64,000 bases of DNA, taken from Larkinella knui (GTDB lineage: Bacteria; Bacteroidota; Bacteroidia; Cytophagales; Spirosomataceae). The stretch lies in contig NZ_RQJP01000001.1 of assembly GCF_003858645.1 (NCBI RefSeq), positions 62,001 to 126,000 on the forward strand, read 5' to 3'. The position numbers were made by a program, and so were the translations under genes. How positions within the stretch are numbered: position 1 is the stretch's first letter; the number at the start of each line of letters is the position of its first letter. Under the pieces are notes generated by a model. The model was given only the letters and a program-made list of their open reading frames with translations, did not search any database and was not told the DNA's origin. Below are positions 1-8,150 of this stretch, in pieces.

Positions 1-2
1 CG

Positions 3-3000
3 CGTTCGCAGTTTGTCACCCAGGCTTTCGATAATAATTCCCGGCCCCAGCAGGATGTCGGACTGGATGGCTTGAGCAACCGGGATGAAAACCGGTTTTT
101 CAAAACGTACATCGACCAGGTTTCGCCCCGACTGAACGCCCAGGCCCGCGAACGGCTGTTGAGTGACCCCGCCAACGACGACTTTATTTTCTATTACGGA
201 CAGCGCGCCGACTCGGTCAAGCACATTGTCAGTCGGTATAAGCAATACATGGGGATGGAAAATAATTCCCCCGAATTGCAGGACCGCAATCAGCTGGTAA
301 CGCCCGCGTCGACTACGCTGCCCGACATCGAAGATTTGAATACCGACAATACCATCAACGACAACGAAGCCTATTACGAATACGAAGTAGATCTGAGACC
401 GGGTCAGCTCGCGGTCGGTAAAGGGTACATTGTCGATAAAGTAGACGTGCAGACGAAAGCGGGAAAATCCGTAACGTGGTATCTGTTCCGGATTCCGGTG
501 CGCGACAATCCCAGGAAGGTCGGGAATATCAACGGGTTTAAATCGGTGCGGTTTGCGCGGATGTATCTCACGGATTTTGAGGAACCGGTGGTATTGCGGT
601 TTGCGCAGTTGCAGATGACCTCCAACCAATACCGCAAGTATACCGGTGATCTGTCGGCGCGCGGTTTGCAGGAAGTTCCCGAACCGTATGATGCGCAATT
701 CAAAGTGACGGCGGTCAATATTGAAGAAAACAGCGCTCCGGGTACCAACAAATACATTTACCGGGTGCCACCGGGTTTTCAGCGCGACCGCGATTTTACG
801 CAGATCAATCAGGTGGAACTGAACGAGCAGTCGATGAGCCTGAGCGTGACCAACCTGCGCGATGGTGACTCGCGGGCGGCTTTCAAAAATACCAATACCG
901 ATTTGTTGTTTCGTGAGCGTCTGAAGATGTTCATTCACATGCACAATGAGGAAAGAGAAAGTGGTCAGGTGTCGGCTTTTGTGCGGTTTGGTACGGATTT
1001 TACGGATAACTACTACGAAATCGAAATTCCGAAGCTGGTCAATACACCCGAGGGGAGCCAGCCCGACGATGTGGTGTGGCCGGCTGCCAACGATCTGGAT
1101 ATTGCGATCGATGAGCTGATCAACCTCAAGGCCGAGAAAAACCGCCAGTTTACGCGGTCATCCGCCCAACCGTTTTCGATGCCCAGCGCCGACGGCCATT
1201 ATAACCTGACGGTGGTTGGAAATCCGGATTTAAGTGCGGTGCAGATTATTATGATTGGGGTGCGCAACCCGAAATCGCCGGACGAGCAGGCCAAGAGTTT
1301 CACCATCTGGGTGGATGAATTGCGGGCGAACGGGTTTGACCAGACGGCTGGTCGTGCCGCCGTCGGAGTGCTCAATGCCAAGCTGGCGGATGTGGCTACC
1401 GTGACCGCTTCGGGCAAAATAACCACATTCGGATTTGGCGGTGTCCAGCAGCGGATCTCCGAACGAAGCCGGGAAACCACGTCCGAATACGGCGTTCAGT
1501 CGCAGATTTCGGTCGATAAACTGTTGCCTGAAAAATGGGGATTGCGGATTCCGCTCTACGTCAATTACGATCAACGGCTGATTCAGCCGCATTTCAATCC
1601 CCTGGATCCCGACACGCCGTTGGAAACGACGCTTTCGACGCTGAACGAAAATGAACGCGACCGCTACCGGCGGCTGGTGGAAGACCGGTCCGTTCGACGC
1701 GGTTTCAACCTGTCGAATTTCCGGAAGGTCAAAACCAATCCGAATGCCAGAAGTCATTTCTATGACTTTGAAAATCTGTCGTTTACGTATGCTTTCAACG
1801 AAGCGACGCGAACCAATATCCTGACCGAGCAGTTTGTGCAAAAACAAACGCGGGGCGGTATTGCCTACGTATACAGTGCCCAGCCCAAACCCTTCGAACC
1901 CTTTAAACGGTTTCAGGCGCTGGAACGGCCTTATCTTCGCTGGCTGCGCGATTTTAACCTGACGTTGCTGCCCACCCAGGTCTCCGTTCGGGGCGAGGTG
2001 GACCGGAGTTTTATCAAAACCCAGCTCCGCAATTCTGAGCTGACGACGGAAGGCATGGTGCCCCAATTTGAAAAGTACTTCTGGTTCAACCGGTATTACG
2101 ATTTGCAGTGGAACCTGACCCGTAACCTGATTGTAACCTATAACGCCCGCTCCAACGCCATCATCGATGAGCCAGCCGGTGATTTGAACACGCAGGCCAA
2201 AATTGACTCCGTCTGGGCCAATGCCCGGCGGTTTGGCCGGACGAAAAACTTTGAGCAAAACATCCGGACCACGTACCGGATGCCGCTCGATAAACTGCCG
2301 CTGCTCGACTGGATTGCCGCGGATTTGACCTACAACATCGGGTATCAGTTTCAGGCCAACTCGTTCGGCATTACCGATACGCTGAATGTTCCGTTTGGTA
2401 ATACCATTCGCAACAGCCGGGAGTGGGGCGTTCAGGGGCGTGTGGATTTCATTCGGTTGTATAATAAAATCAAGTCGTTGCGGTTTGCGAATACACCGTC
2501 CGTTCCGCGGAAAAACTTTACACGAAATCCCGGTGATATCGAAGAAATCCAGCGGTCGGAAAGCCGGGTTTTGAAGAGTTTTGTCCGCACCTTGCTGACC
2601 ATTCGCGGTATCAATTTCAACTATACCGTTCAGGAGTCGACCCTGTTACCGGGTTTTTTGCCCACTCCGCGCTTCTTCGGCCTTTCGCGCGAAAACGCTC
2701 CGGGACTGGGCTTCGTTCTGGGAAGCCAGGATCGGAACATCAACCGGAAAGCCGCCGAACGGGGCTGGCTGTCGAAGAGTACGGTGTTGAATCAGCCCTT
2801 TACGCAGACGCTGGGCAAAAAGTTCGACGCCCGCACCACGCTGGAGCCTTTCAAGGACTTCCGGATTACGGTCGAAGCCCGGTTGACAAGGCAGGATAGT
2901 TACCAGGAAGTCTACCGGGTCGATACGACGGGTGGTTCGTTTACGAGCCTGAGCCCGTACCGCAACGGGCAGTTCAGCATGTCGTTTTTGTCGTTCAAAA

Positions 3001-3968
3001 CCGCCTTTTCCAAGTTAAACAAGGATAATTCGTCCCCGATTTTCGATAAGTTTGCCGAATACCGGAAGATCATTTTAAACCGCCTTATGCAGCTCAATCC
3101 CGAAAAAGGCGGGAAATATGACCTGACTTCGCAGGATGTTCTGATTCCGGCTTTCTTCGCGGCCTACAGCGGAAAAGATCCCAATACGGTGAAAATCAAT
3201 CCGTTCCTACGGTTTCCTCTGCCCAACTGGCGGGTCGATTACAACGGATTGTCGCAATTGAAACCGTTCCGGAAACTGTTCAGCGCCTTCACGCTTTCGC
3301 ACAGTTATAACTCGACTTACAGCGTTGGTAACTTTACGTCGTCACTCGATTACGAAGCCGCTTATGTCAATCTGGCGGTTATGGGTTACCCGCTGGCGTC
3401 GCGTTATACCGAACAAAATCAGTTTGTTCCGATTTTTGTCATGAGTACGATCACGATGACCGAGCGGTTTGCCCCCTTGCTGGGAATTACGTTCCGGACA
3501 CAGAGTAAGATTAGCGGAGGGCTGGAATACAACCAGGATCGCAGCGTGGCGCTGAACCTTTCCAATGCGCAGGTGGCCGAACTGAGTAACAAGGACATTA
3601 CGTTCCGGTTTGGTTTTACGAAAACGAACTTTCGGATTCCTTTCAAGATCAACGGAGCGTACCAGCGCCTTAAAAACGATCTGACGTTCAACTGTAATCT
3701 GACCTTCCGCGATACCCGCACCGTTCAGCGGAAGTTCGACGATTCGGTTTTGTCGGCTCCGACCAACGAGAATGGCGTTGGTGAGCAGATCATTACGGCC
3801 GGAAACGTTAATTTCCAGTTGCGGCCGCAGGTGAGCTACGTCGTTAGCCGCCGTTTGAACGTGCAGTTGTACTTCGACCGGACTTTCAACGATCCGCTGG
3901 TTTCCAACTCATTCCGCCGGGCAACAACGGCTGGTGGTGTTCAGGTGCGCTTCAATCTGGCCGAATAA
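3..3968 (+). CDS. sprA: Cell-surface protein SprA, C-terminal part (type IX secretion translocon)
   Basis: SprA forms the very large outer-membrane channel of the type IX secretion system, which exports proteins bearing C-terminal sorting domains. The reading frame is open to the left edge, with no stop between base 3 and the first possible start, so the gene is truncated by the window. About 1321 residues remain of a protein that is normally about 2300-2500 residues. The visible part is rich in alternating aromatic/polar strands and RF/NF/YN turns typical of the giant SprA barrel, and ends in a strand closing with RFNLAE. PorX, a regulator of the same system, lies at 51.9 kb. No gcvH follows. 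The call rests on recognition of the family and is strong. Confidence 0.93.
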   Translation, partial: RSQFVTQAFDNNSRPQQDVGLDGLSNRDENRFFKTYIDQVSPRLNAQARERLLSDPANDDFIFYYGQRADSVKHIVSRYKQYMGMENNSPELQDRNQLVTPASTTLPDIEDLNTDNTINDNEAYYEYEVDLRPGQLAVGKGYIVDKVDVQTKAGKSVTWYLFRIPVRDNPRKVGNINGFKSVRFARMYLTDFEEPVVLRFAQLQMTSNQYRKYTGDLSARGLQEVPEPYDAQFKVTAVNIEENSAPGTNKYIYRVPPGFQRDRDFTQINQVELNEQSMSLSVTNLRDGDSRAAFKNTNTDLLFRERLKMFIHMHNEERESGQVSAFVRFGTDFTDNYYEIEIPKLVNTPEGSQPDDVVWPAANDLDIAIDELINLKAEKNRQFTRSSAQPFSMPSADGHYNLTVVGNPDLSAVQIIMIGVRNPKSPDEQAKSFTIWVDELRANGFDQTAGRAAVGVLNAKLADVATVTASGKITTFGFGGVQQRISERSRETTSEYGVQSQISVDKLLPEKWGLRIPLYVNYDQRLIQPHFNPLDPDTPLETTLSTLNENERDRYRRLVEDRSVRRGFNLSNFRKVKTNPNARSHFYDFENLSFTYAFNEATRTNILTEQFVQKQTRGGIAYVYSAQPKPFEPFKRFQALERPYLRWLRDFNLTLLPTQVSVRGEVDRSFIKTQLRNSELTTEGMVPQFEKYFWFNRYYDLQWNLTRNLIVTYNARSNAIIDEPAGDLNTQAKIDSVWANARRFGRTKNFEQNIRTTYRMPLDKLPLLDWIAADLTYNIGYQFQANSFGITDTLNVPFGNTIRNSREWGVQGRVDFIRLYNKIKSLRFANTPSVPRKNFTRNPGDIEEIQRSESRVLKSFVRTLLTIRGINFNYTVQESTLLPGFLPTPRFFGLSRENAPGLGFVLGSQDRNINRKAAERGWLSKSTVLNQPFTQTLGKKFDARTTLEPFKDFRITVEARLTRQDSYQEVYRVDTTGGSFTSLSPYRNGQFSMSFLSFKTAFSKLNKDNSSPIFDKFAEYRKIILNRLMQLNPEKGGKYDLTSQDVLIPAFFAAYSGKDPNTVKINPFLRFPLPNWRVDYNGLSQLKPFRKLFSAFTLSHSYNSTYSVGNFTSSLDYEAAYVNLAVMGYPLASRYTEQNQFVPIFVMSTITMTERFAPLLGITFRTQSKISGGLEYNQDRSVALNLSNAQVAELSNKDITFRFGFTKTNFRIPFKINGAYQRLKNDLTFNCNLTFRDTRTVQRKFDDSVLSAPTNENGVGEQIITAGNVNFQLRPQVSYVVSRRLNVQLYFDRTFNDPLVSNSFRRATTAGGVQVRFNLAE

Positions 3969-4535
3969 CATACGCAGGATTGTGTTCGGGGTCCGCTGAT
4001 TTTCTTCAACCAGCCCGTTTTCAACTCAGTGGTCGGTTTTTAGCTTTAAATAACCGGAGAAGCTGTTGCAAAACTGGGTACGGGTTTGCTTTTCAATCCC
4101 TTATTTTTTCTAAGGTAGCGTAGAGCTAATGAAGCCTGTTTCTTCATCGGCCTGACAATCCGTGTAAAACAGTTCAAAGCGAAGGAGTCAGGAATGCCCG
4201 TTTTGGTGCTCCGCTACGGTGGACTGGCAGGACTTTAAGAAAAACAGGAACGCTTTTGAATTTCATAAATAACATTCATTATCTTTCGAAAGATAATGAA
4301 TGGTTTCAAAACGATTTGTATTTTGCGGAGATTGTGTATGTTTCCTTTAAATTCACGCTGGTGGCTTTGCTTCTTGTGGCTGGTTTTTACCAGCATCGTA
4401 CGGGCCGAAAGTACCTGGGGACTCCGTTTATCACTGGCAGACTGACGGAATCGTACAAGCCGTATCTGGATCTCTCTTGTGTTGCCGAAAATCAGAAAAG
4501 CTAAAAGAAAGGACTAACCTTCTAACCTATCCGCC
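3969..4535. other. Intergenic region with a 30-bp perfect palindrome; no convincing gene
   Basis: This 567-base gap separates sprA from the GH20 gene. A TTG-started frame of 82 codons (4256-4504) contains one hydrophobic stretch but has no family resemblance and runs through the palindrome, so I do not call it a gene. The only clear structure is the perfect palindrome at 4273-4302. Confidence 0.5.
4273..4302. promoter_or_regulatory. 30-bp perfect palindrome centred on CTTTCGAAAG
   Basis: Bases 4273-4287 (cattcattatctttc) are the exact reverse complement of 4288-4302, with no loop. The site lies about 230 bases upstream of the GH20 gene. Its core CTTTCGA also occurs at the susC transcription start (8108-8114). 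A dimeric or tetrameric regulator site is the simplest reading; the nearby DeoR-family protein is a candidate, by inference only. Confidence 0.45.
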
Positions 4536-6980
4536 TTGAATACCACAATACTTTTTCGGAACAATCTGATAATCAGCCAGAATTGCCAAGCCGCCATTGG
4601 AGGGGCAGGTCTTCGCGGCCTGGTATTGCAAAGAGCCTTGTTAGCAGGCCGGATCTTTTTTCTGGTTTGTTGCAGTATGCTCATTCCGTCCCGGACCCCT
4701 GCACAGGATACGGCCCCATCGCTGGCAGCCGCTAAAAACCGGAAAGCCGGTTCGGGATTGCTGCCGATTCCGCAACAACTGAAACTGACAGACCACCTGT
4801 TTACGATCGGTAAAAACTGGACAATTGTTGCCAACCGCTCGTCGGTCACGGAAAAAGGTATGACAAGCCTGCAACAGGGATTGAAAGAAGCCGGTCTTGC
4901 CCTCAAGGTGGTTCAAACTAAACGACCGGCCGAAAAACCGGGTAAAAACCGCCAGGCAGATTCCCATGCAACTGGCGGTTCTCCGACCATTCGACTGGTG
5001 ATTCAGGAAGGGTCTGTTGCCATTGGACCCAGCGTCGATACCAACCGGGCCGCGCTGGCCCGCCAGGCATACCGGCTGAGTTTAAAGCCTCAACAGATTA
5101 CCATTACCGCCAATGCTTCACAGGGTTTGTACTACGGCATCCAGACCTTTTTACAATTATTTCGGGAGCAGGCTGCTAAAAGGCAACTTCCGGAAGGCGA
5201 AATTACGGACTGGCCCACGGTGGAAACCCGGATGATTTACTGGGACGATGCCCATCATTTGGAAAAAATGAGCGCACTGAAGCGAATCATCCGCCAGGCC
5301 TCCACCTATAAAATCAATGCTTTTGCCTTAAAACTGGAAGGCCACTTCAACTACAAGTCGGCCCCCGCCATTGTTGAACCCTACGCCTTGTCGCCCCAGG
5401 AGTACCAGGAGCTGACGGATTTTGCAAAGGCACACTATGTCGACCTGGTGCCCTTTCTCGATGCTCCGGCCCATGTGTCCTTTATCCTGAAACATCCGGA
5501 ATACCGGAAGCTGCGGCTGATTAATGACATCAACTACCAGTTTTCGGTGACCAACCCCGGCACATTTGCCCTGCTCGATGCCATGTTCAGCGAACTCATT
5601 AACAACAGCAAGGGCAGTAAGTACATCTTGCTTTCGAATGATGAGGCCTATTATACCGGCAAGGCACCGTCCGAGAAACCAATGGCGGATAGTCTGGGCG
5701 GGAATGGGCGGTTACTGGCCTGGTTCATTAAAAAACTGGCCGATCGGCTGCATGAACAAGGCCGCACGGTGCTGTTCTGGGGTGAATTTCCATTGAGAAA
5801 AGAGGATATCACCGCACTGCCATCGCATCTGGTCAATGGCGTTTATAACAAGGCTGTCGCAGCGGCTTATAAAGATCACGGAATCCGGCAATTTGTTTAT
5901 ACGGCCACGCAGGGTGCCGAGCCTATATTCCCGAATTATTATCCGCTGCATACAAAAACCACTATTATGGCCGATGGAAGCGATCGGTCGTCGGGCCGGG
6001 TTGCGGATATGACCAAGGAAATTAGTACCGCCTTTGCCGACAATCTGTCGTCGTTTATGGGCGTGGTGATTGCGGGCTGGGCCGATGCGGGACTGCATCC
6101 TGAAACCTTCTGGCTGGGATATGCTACGGGCACGGCGGCCGGATGGAACAACAAAAGCCTGTCGGCTGCTGATGTTTCGGCCCGGTTTATGACCTCTTTT
6201 TACGGGCCTTCGCAAAAGGATATGGACAGTGTTTACCGCGTCCTGAGTGTGCAGGCGGAGTTCCACACCGCTAGTTGGGACTGGATCGAATCGCCCTGGC
6301 GATCGCCGATCAAGGGCAACTCGGATAGTCTCTTTGTTCAACCTGAAAAAGACCAGACATTGCCGCTCCTGCCGGTGCCTCATTCGGGTACGCTCGCTAT
6401 CGACACCAGGGCTTATCCGGTGAACGCAGAACGTATTGCAACCGCACGGGCCTTTCTTCCGCGCAATACATACGCGCTACAACTGATCCGGGACAACAAA
6501 TCGCGGGCGGTAACGCAGCTTTATAACCTGGAAGTGCTGGAATCGGTGGCGGCCATCTGCGGGCAGAATCTGCGGATGCTGGTATCGTTGAATCAGGTCA
6601 CGGATCGCCTGAAAGAAGCGTCGTCGGCGGCAGCGGCTAATCCGGCGCAGGCTGTTCGGCAACTGGATGCGGCTATGGACATGGTTCGTCAGCTAAAAAA
6701 ACAGCGCGACAGTACGCTGGCACTGGTCACGGAAATCTGGTCAAAAGAATGGCATCCGGTGGTTGAAAAAGCCAATGGGCGGACGTTTCTGCAACAGGTA
6801 GACGATATCAAGGACCACCAGCCGGTGCGCACCACCGATCTCAGCTACCTGATTTACCGGGAATTGCATTATCCACTGGAGCAATGGTGGAACGATGTGA
6901 TGAAAGTACGGAATGAATTTGCGCAACGGCACCAGTTGCCCCTGGTGAACAAACCCCTTGACTGGCAGCGGTATAAATAG
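4536..6980 (+). CDS. Glycoside hydrolase family 20-like beta-N-acetylhexosaminidase
   Basis: Predicted to release terminal beta-linked GlcNAc or GalNAc. It has a secretion-type hydrophobic segment (about residues 35-55, ending SRTPAQ), a GH20b-like alpha/beta domain (about 75-225, ending YGIQTFLQLF), then a TIM barrel beginning TRMIYWDDAHH. The adjacent acid pair D369-E370 (in SNDEAYY) matches the catalytic DE pair of GH20, although the usual GGDE context is altered. The C-terminal 200 residues are helical. The frame has no early ATG: TTG at 4536 is used here and TTG at 4626 would give a neater signal peptide, so the start is uncertain. It sits next to the DeoR gene and the SusCD locus, supporting a role in amino-sugar glycan breakdown. 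Confidence 0.82.
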   Translation: MNTTILFRNNLIISQNCQAAIGGAGLRGLVLQRALLAGRIFFLVCCSMLIPSRTPAQDTAPSLAAAKNRKAGSGLLPIPQQLKLTDHLFTIGKNWTIVANRSSVTEKGMTSLQQGLKEAGLALKVVQTKRPAEKPGKNRQADSHATGGSPTIRLVIQEGSVAIGPSVDTNRAALARQAYRLSLKPQQITITANASQGLYYGIQTFLQLFREQAAKRQLPEGEITDWPTVETRMIYWDDAHHLEKMSALKRIIRQASTYKINAFALKLEGHFNYKSAPAIVEPYALSPQEYQELTDFAKAHYVDLVPFLDAPAHVSFILKHPEYRKLRLINDINYQFSVTNPGTFALLDAMFSELINNSKGSKYILLSNDEAYYTGKAPSEKPMADSLGGNGRLLAWFIKKLADRLHEQGRTVLFWGEFPLRKEDITALPSHLVNGVYNKAVAAAYKDHGIRQFVYTATQGAEPIFPNYYPLHTKTTIMADGSDRSSGRVADMTKEISTAFADNLSSFMGVVIAGWADAGLHPETFWLGYATGTAAGWNNKSLSAADVSARFMTSFYGPSQKDMDSVYRVLSVQAEFHTASWDWIESPWRSPIKGNSDSLFVQPEKDQTLPLLPVPHSGTLAIDTRAYPVNAERIATARAFLPRNTYALQLIRDNKSRAVTQLYNLEVLESVAAICGQNLRMLVSLNQVTDRLKEASSAAAANPAQAVRQLDAAMDMVRQLKKQRDSTLALVTEIWSKEWHPVVEKANGRTFLQQVDDIKDHQPVRTTDLSYLIYRELHYPLEQWWNDVMKVRNEFAQRHQLPLVNKPLDWQRYK

Positions 6981-6994
6981 CGCGCCGTTAGCGG

Positions 6995-7774
6995 TTAAAC
7001 GATAATGACCTTGATACCAGCGGTTTCCAGTCTTTTTTTATCGTAATCCGGAATGCCCGAATCGGTAATAACGATGTGGACCGCCGAAATGGGGGCAATG
7101 AAGGCAAAGCTCCGTTTCAGGAATTTACTGGAGTCGGTCACAACGATTACCTGCCGGGCATTCGCAATCATGATGCGGTTGAGGTGGGCTTCCTCCACAT
7201 TGGGAGTCGAAAGCCCGTGCGTGCTGCTGAACCCGTCGACTGCCAGAAACAGTTTGTCGCAGAAATAATTCCGGAAGCTTTCTTCGGCCGTTGCCCCCAC
7301 CAGTGACAAGGAGTTTTTACGGAGGAAACCACCCGGCACAATCACATTGACATGCTCGTGTTCGGCCAGCCGGTTGGCAATGTTGAGGGCGTTGGTAATA
7401 ACGGTCAGCGATATGGTATTAGAAAGGTGGTTATTAATCTCCAGGGTCGTTGTACCCGAATCCAGAATAATGGTATCGCCATCTTCGATCAGGGCCGCTG
7501 CGGCTTTGCCGATCCGCAGTTTCTCCTGGTAATGAAGCTTGTTTTTTTCCGTAATTGAAACCTCGGCGCCTACACGCTCGGCCTTGATGGCACCCCCCCG
7601 GGCCCGGATCAGCATATTCTTTTTCTCCAGCCAGTTCAGGTCGTTGCGGATCGTGACTTCACTAACATTTAATTGCATACTCAGCAAGGCTACCGTAAGC
7701 TGACCTTCCGCATTCAGTTTATCAATGATCTGGGTGCGCCGTTCAACCGTCGACGTACTTTTTTTGGGTTTCAT
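6995..7774 (-). CDS. DeoR/GlpR-family transcriptional regulator (AgaR-like)
   Basis: A 259-residue DNA-binding repressor of the DeoR family. The N-terminus has a winged helix (about residues 12-62, with the family signature VSEVTIRNDLNWLEKK). The C-terminal sensor resembles ribose-5-P isomerase and carries the phosphosugar-binding loop DSGTTTLEI near residue 105. It is convergent with GH20 and divergent from susC across a 376-base control region. In E. coli the GalNAc/galactosamine regulon is controlled by AgaR, also of this family, and this gene flanks AgaS, PfkB kinase and tagatose-type aldolase genes. I therefore infer that it represses the downstream locus and responds to a phosphorylated sugar from that pathway. 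Family is certain; ligand is inference. Confidence 0.9.
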   Translation of the reverse strand: MKPKKSTSTVERRTQIIDKLNAEGQLTVALLSMQLNVSEVTIRNDLNWLEKKNMLIRARGGAIKAERVGAEVSITEKNKLHYQEKLRIGKAAAALIEDGDTIILDSGTTTLEINNHLSNTISLTVITNALNIANRLAEHEHVNVIVPGGFLRKNSLSLVGATAEESFRNYFCDKLFLAVDGFSSTHGLSTPNVEEAHLNRIMIANARQVIVVTDSSKFLKRSFAFIAPISAVHIVITDSGIPDYDKKRLETAGIKVIIV

Positions 7775-7835
7775 GCGGGAATTGGTGAGGTTAATTTTAA
7801 TAGAGATACCGACGTGTTGCTTTGGAAAGCGGTCT

Positions 7836-7864
7836 CAAAAATAAACAAATTTGCGTTAAGACAA
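7836..7864 (-). promoter_or_regulatory. Promoter of the DeoR-family regulator
   Basis: On the minus strand, TTG (plus bases 7862-7864) is followed after 18 bases by TATTTTTG (7836-7843). This matches the Bacteroidota pattern of a -33 TTG and a -7 TAnnTTTG. It lies about 60 bases before the start codon at 7774. Confidence 0.55.
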
Positions 7865-8090
7865 TGTTTTGAAAAGGTTTGCCAGTCCATCCGCTTTCTT
7901 TATTTAGATCTGCCCATCCACCTCTGTCTTTCAAAAGACATGACCTACTGCTTAACAAACAAGGAGTTGAACTACTTCCGTTAATTTCATCTGAATTTCA
8001 GAATAATTCCAGAAAACCGCTATTACCTTTCTTTTTAATTGAGTGTTTTGTTTTTTCTTACGAAAAAATTCTTTTTTGAAAGTAATACTG

Positions 8091-8115
8091 TATATTTGTT
8101 TCGATACCTTTCGAT
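8091..8115 (+). promoter_or_regulatory. susC promoter -7 box with tandem TTTCGAT operator candidate
   Basis: TATATTTG at 8091-8098 is an exact TAnnTTTG match. No clear -33 TTG is seen at the expected spacing. Directly after it, TTTCGAT occurs at 8099-8105 and again at 8109-8115, ten bases apart (one helical turn), covering the expected start of transcription. That is a natural place for a repressor; the DeoR-family product encoded next door is the obvious candidate. Confidence 0.55.
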
Positions 8116-8150
8116 TCAACCACCATTAGCCAACTTACCTTCTATACCTT

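Larger units (their letters stand above)
7775..8150. other. Divergent control region between the DeoR gene and susC
   Basis: This 376-base, AT-rich gap holds the two outward promoters described separately. It also has a tandem TTTCGAT at 8099-8115 and an inverted copy (TTTCGTA on the minus strand) at 8059-8065. No gene is evident. Confidence 0.6.

Noticed and set aside
1230-2258. 342-codon open frame antisense to sprA
   Set aside because: It is a mirror of codon structure in a strong gene, with no recognisable product. Similar antisense frames at 13241-14164, 17298-18416, 35627-36730 and 41062-42015 are rejected for the same reason.
4256-4504. 82-codon frame with one hydrophobic segment
   Set aside because: TTG start, no family, and it runs through a perfect palindrome; probably chance.
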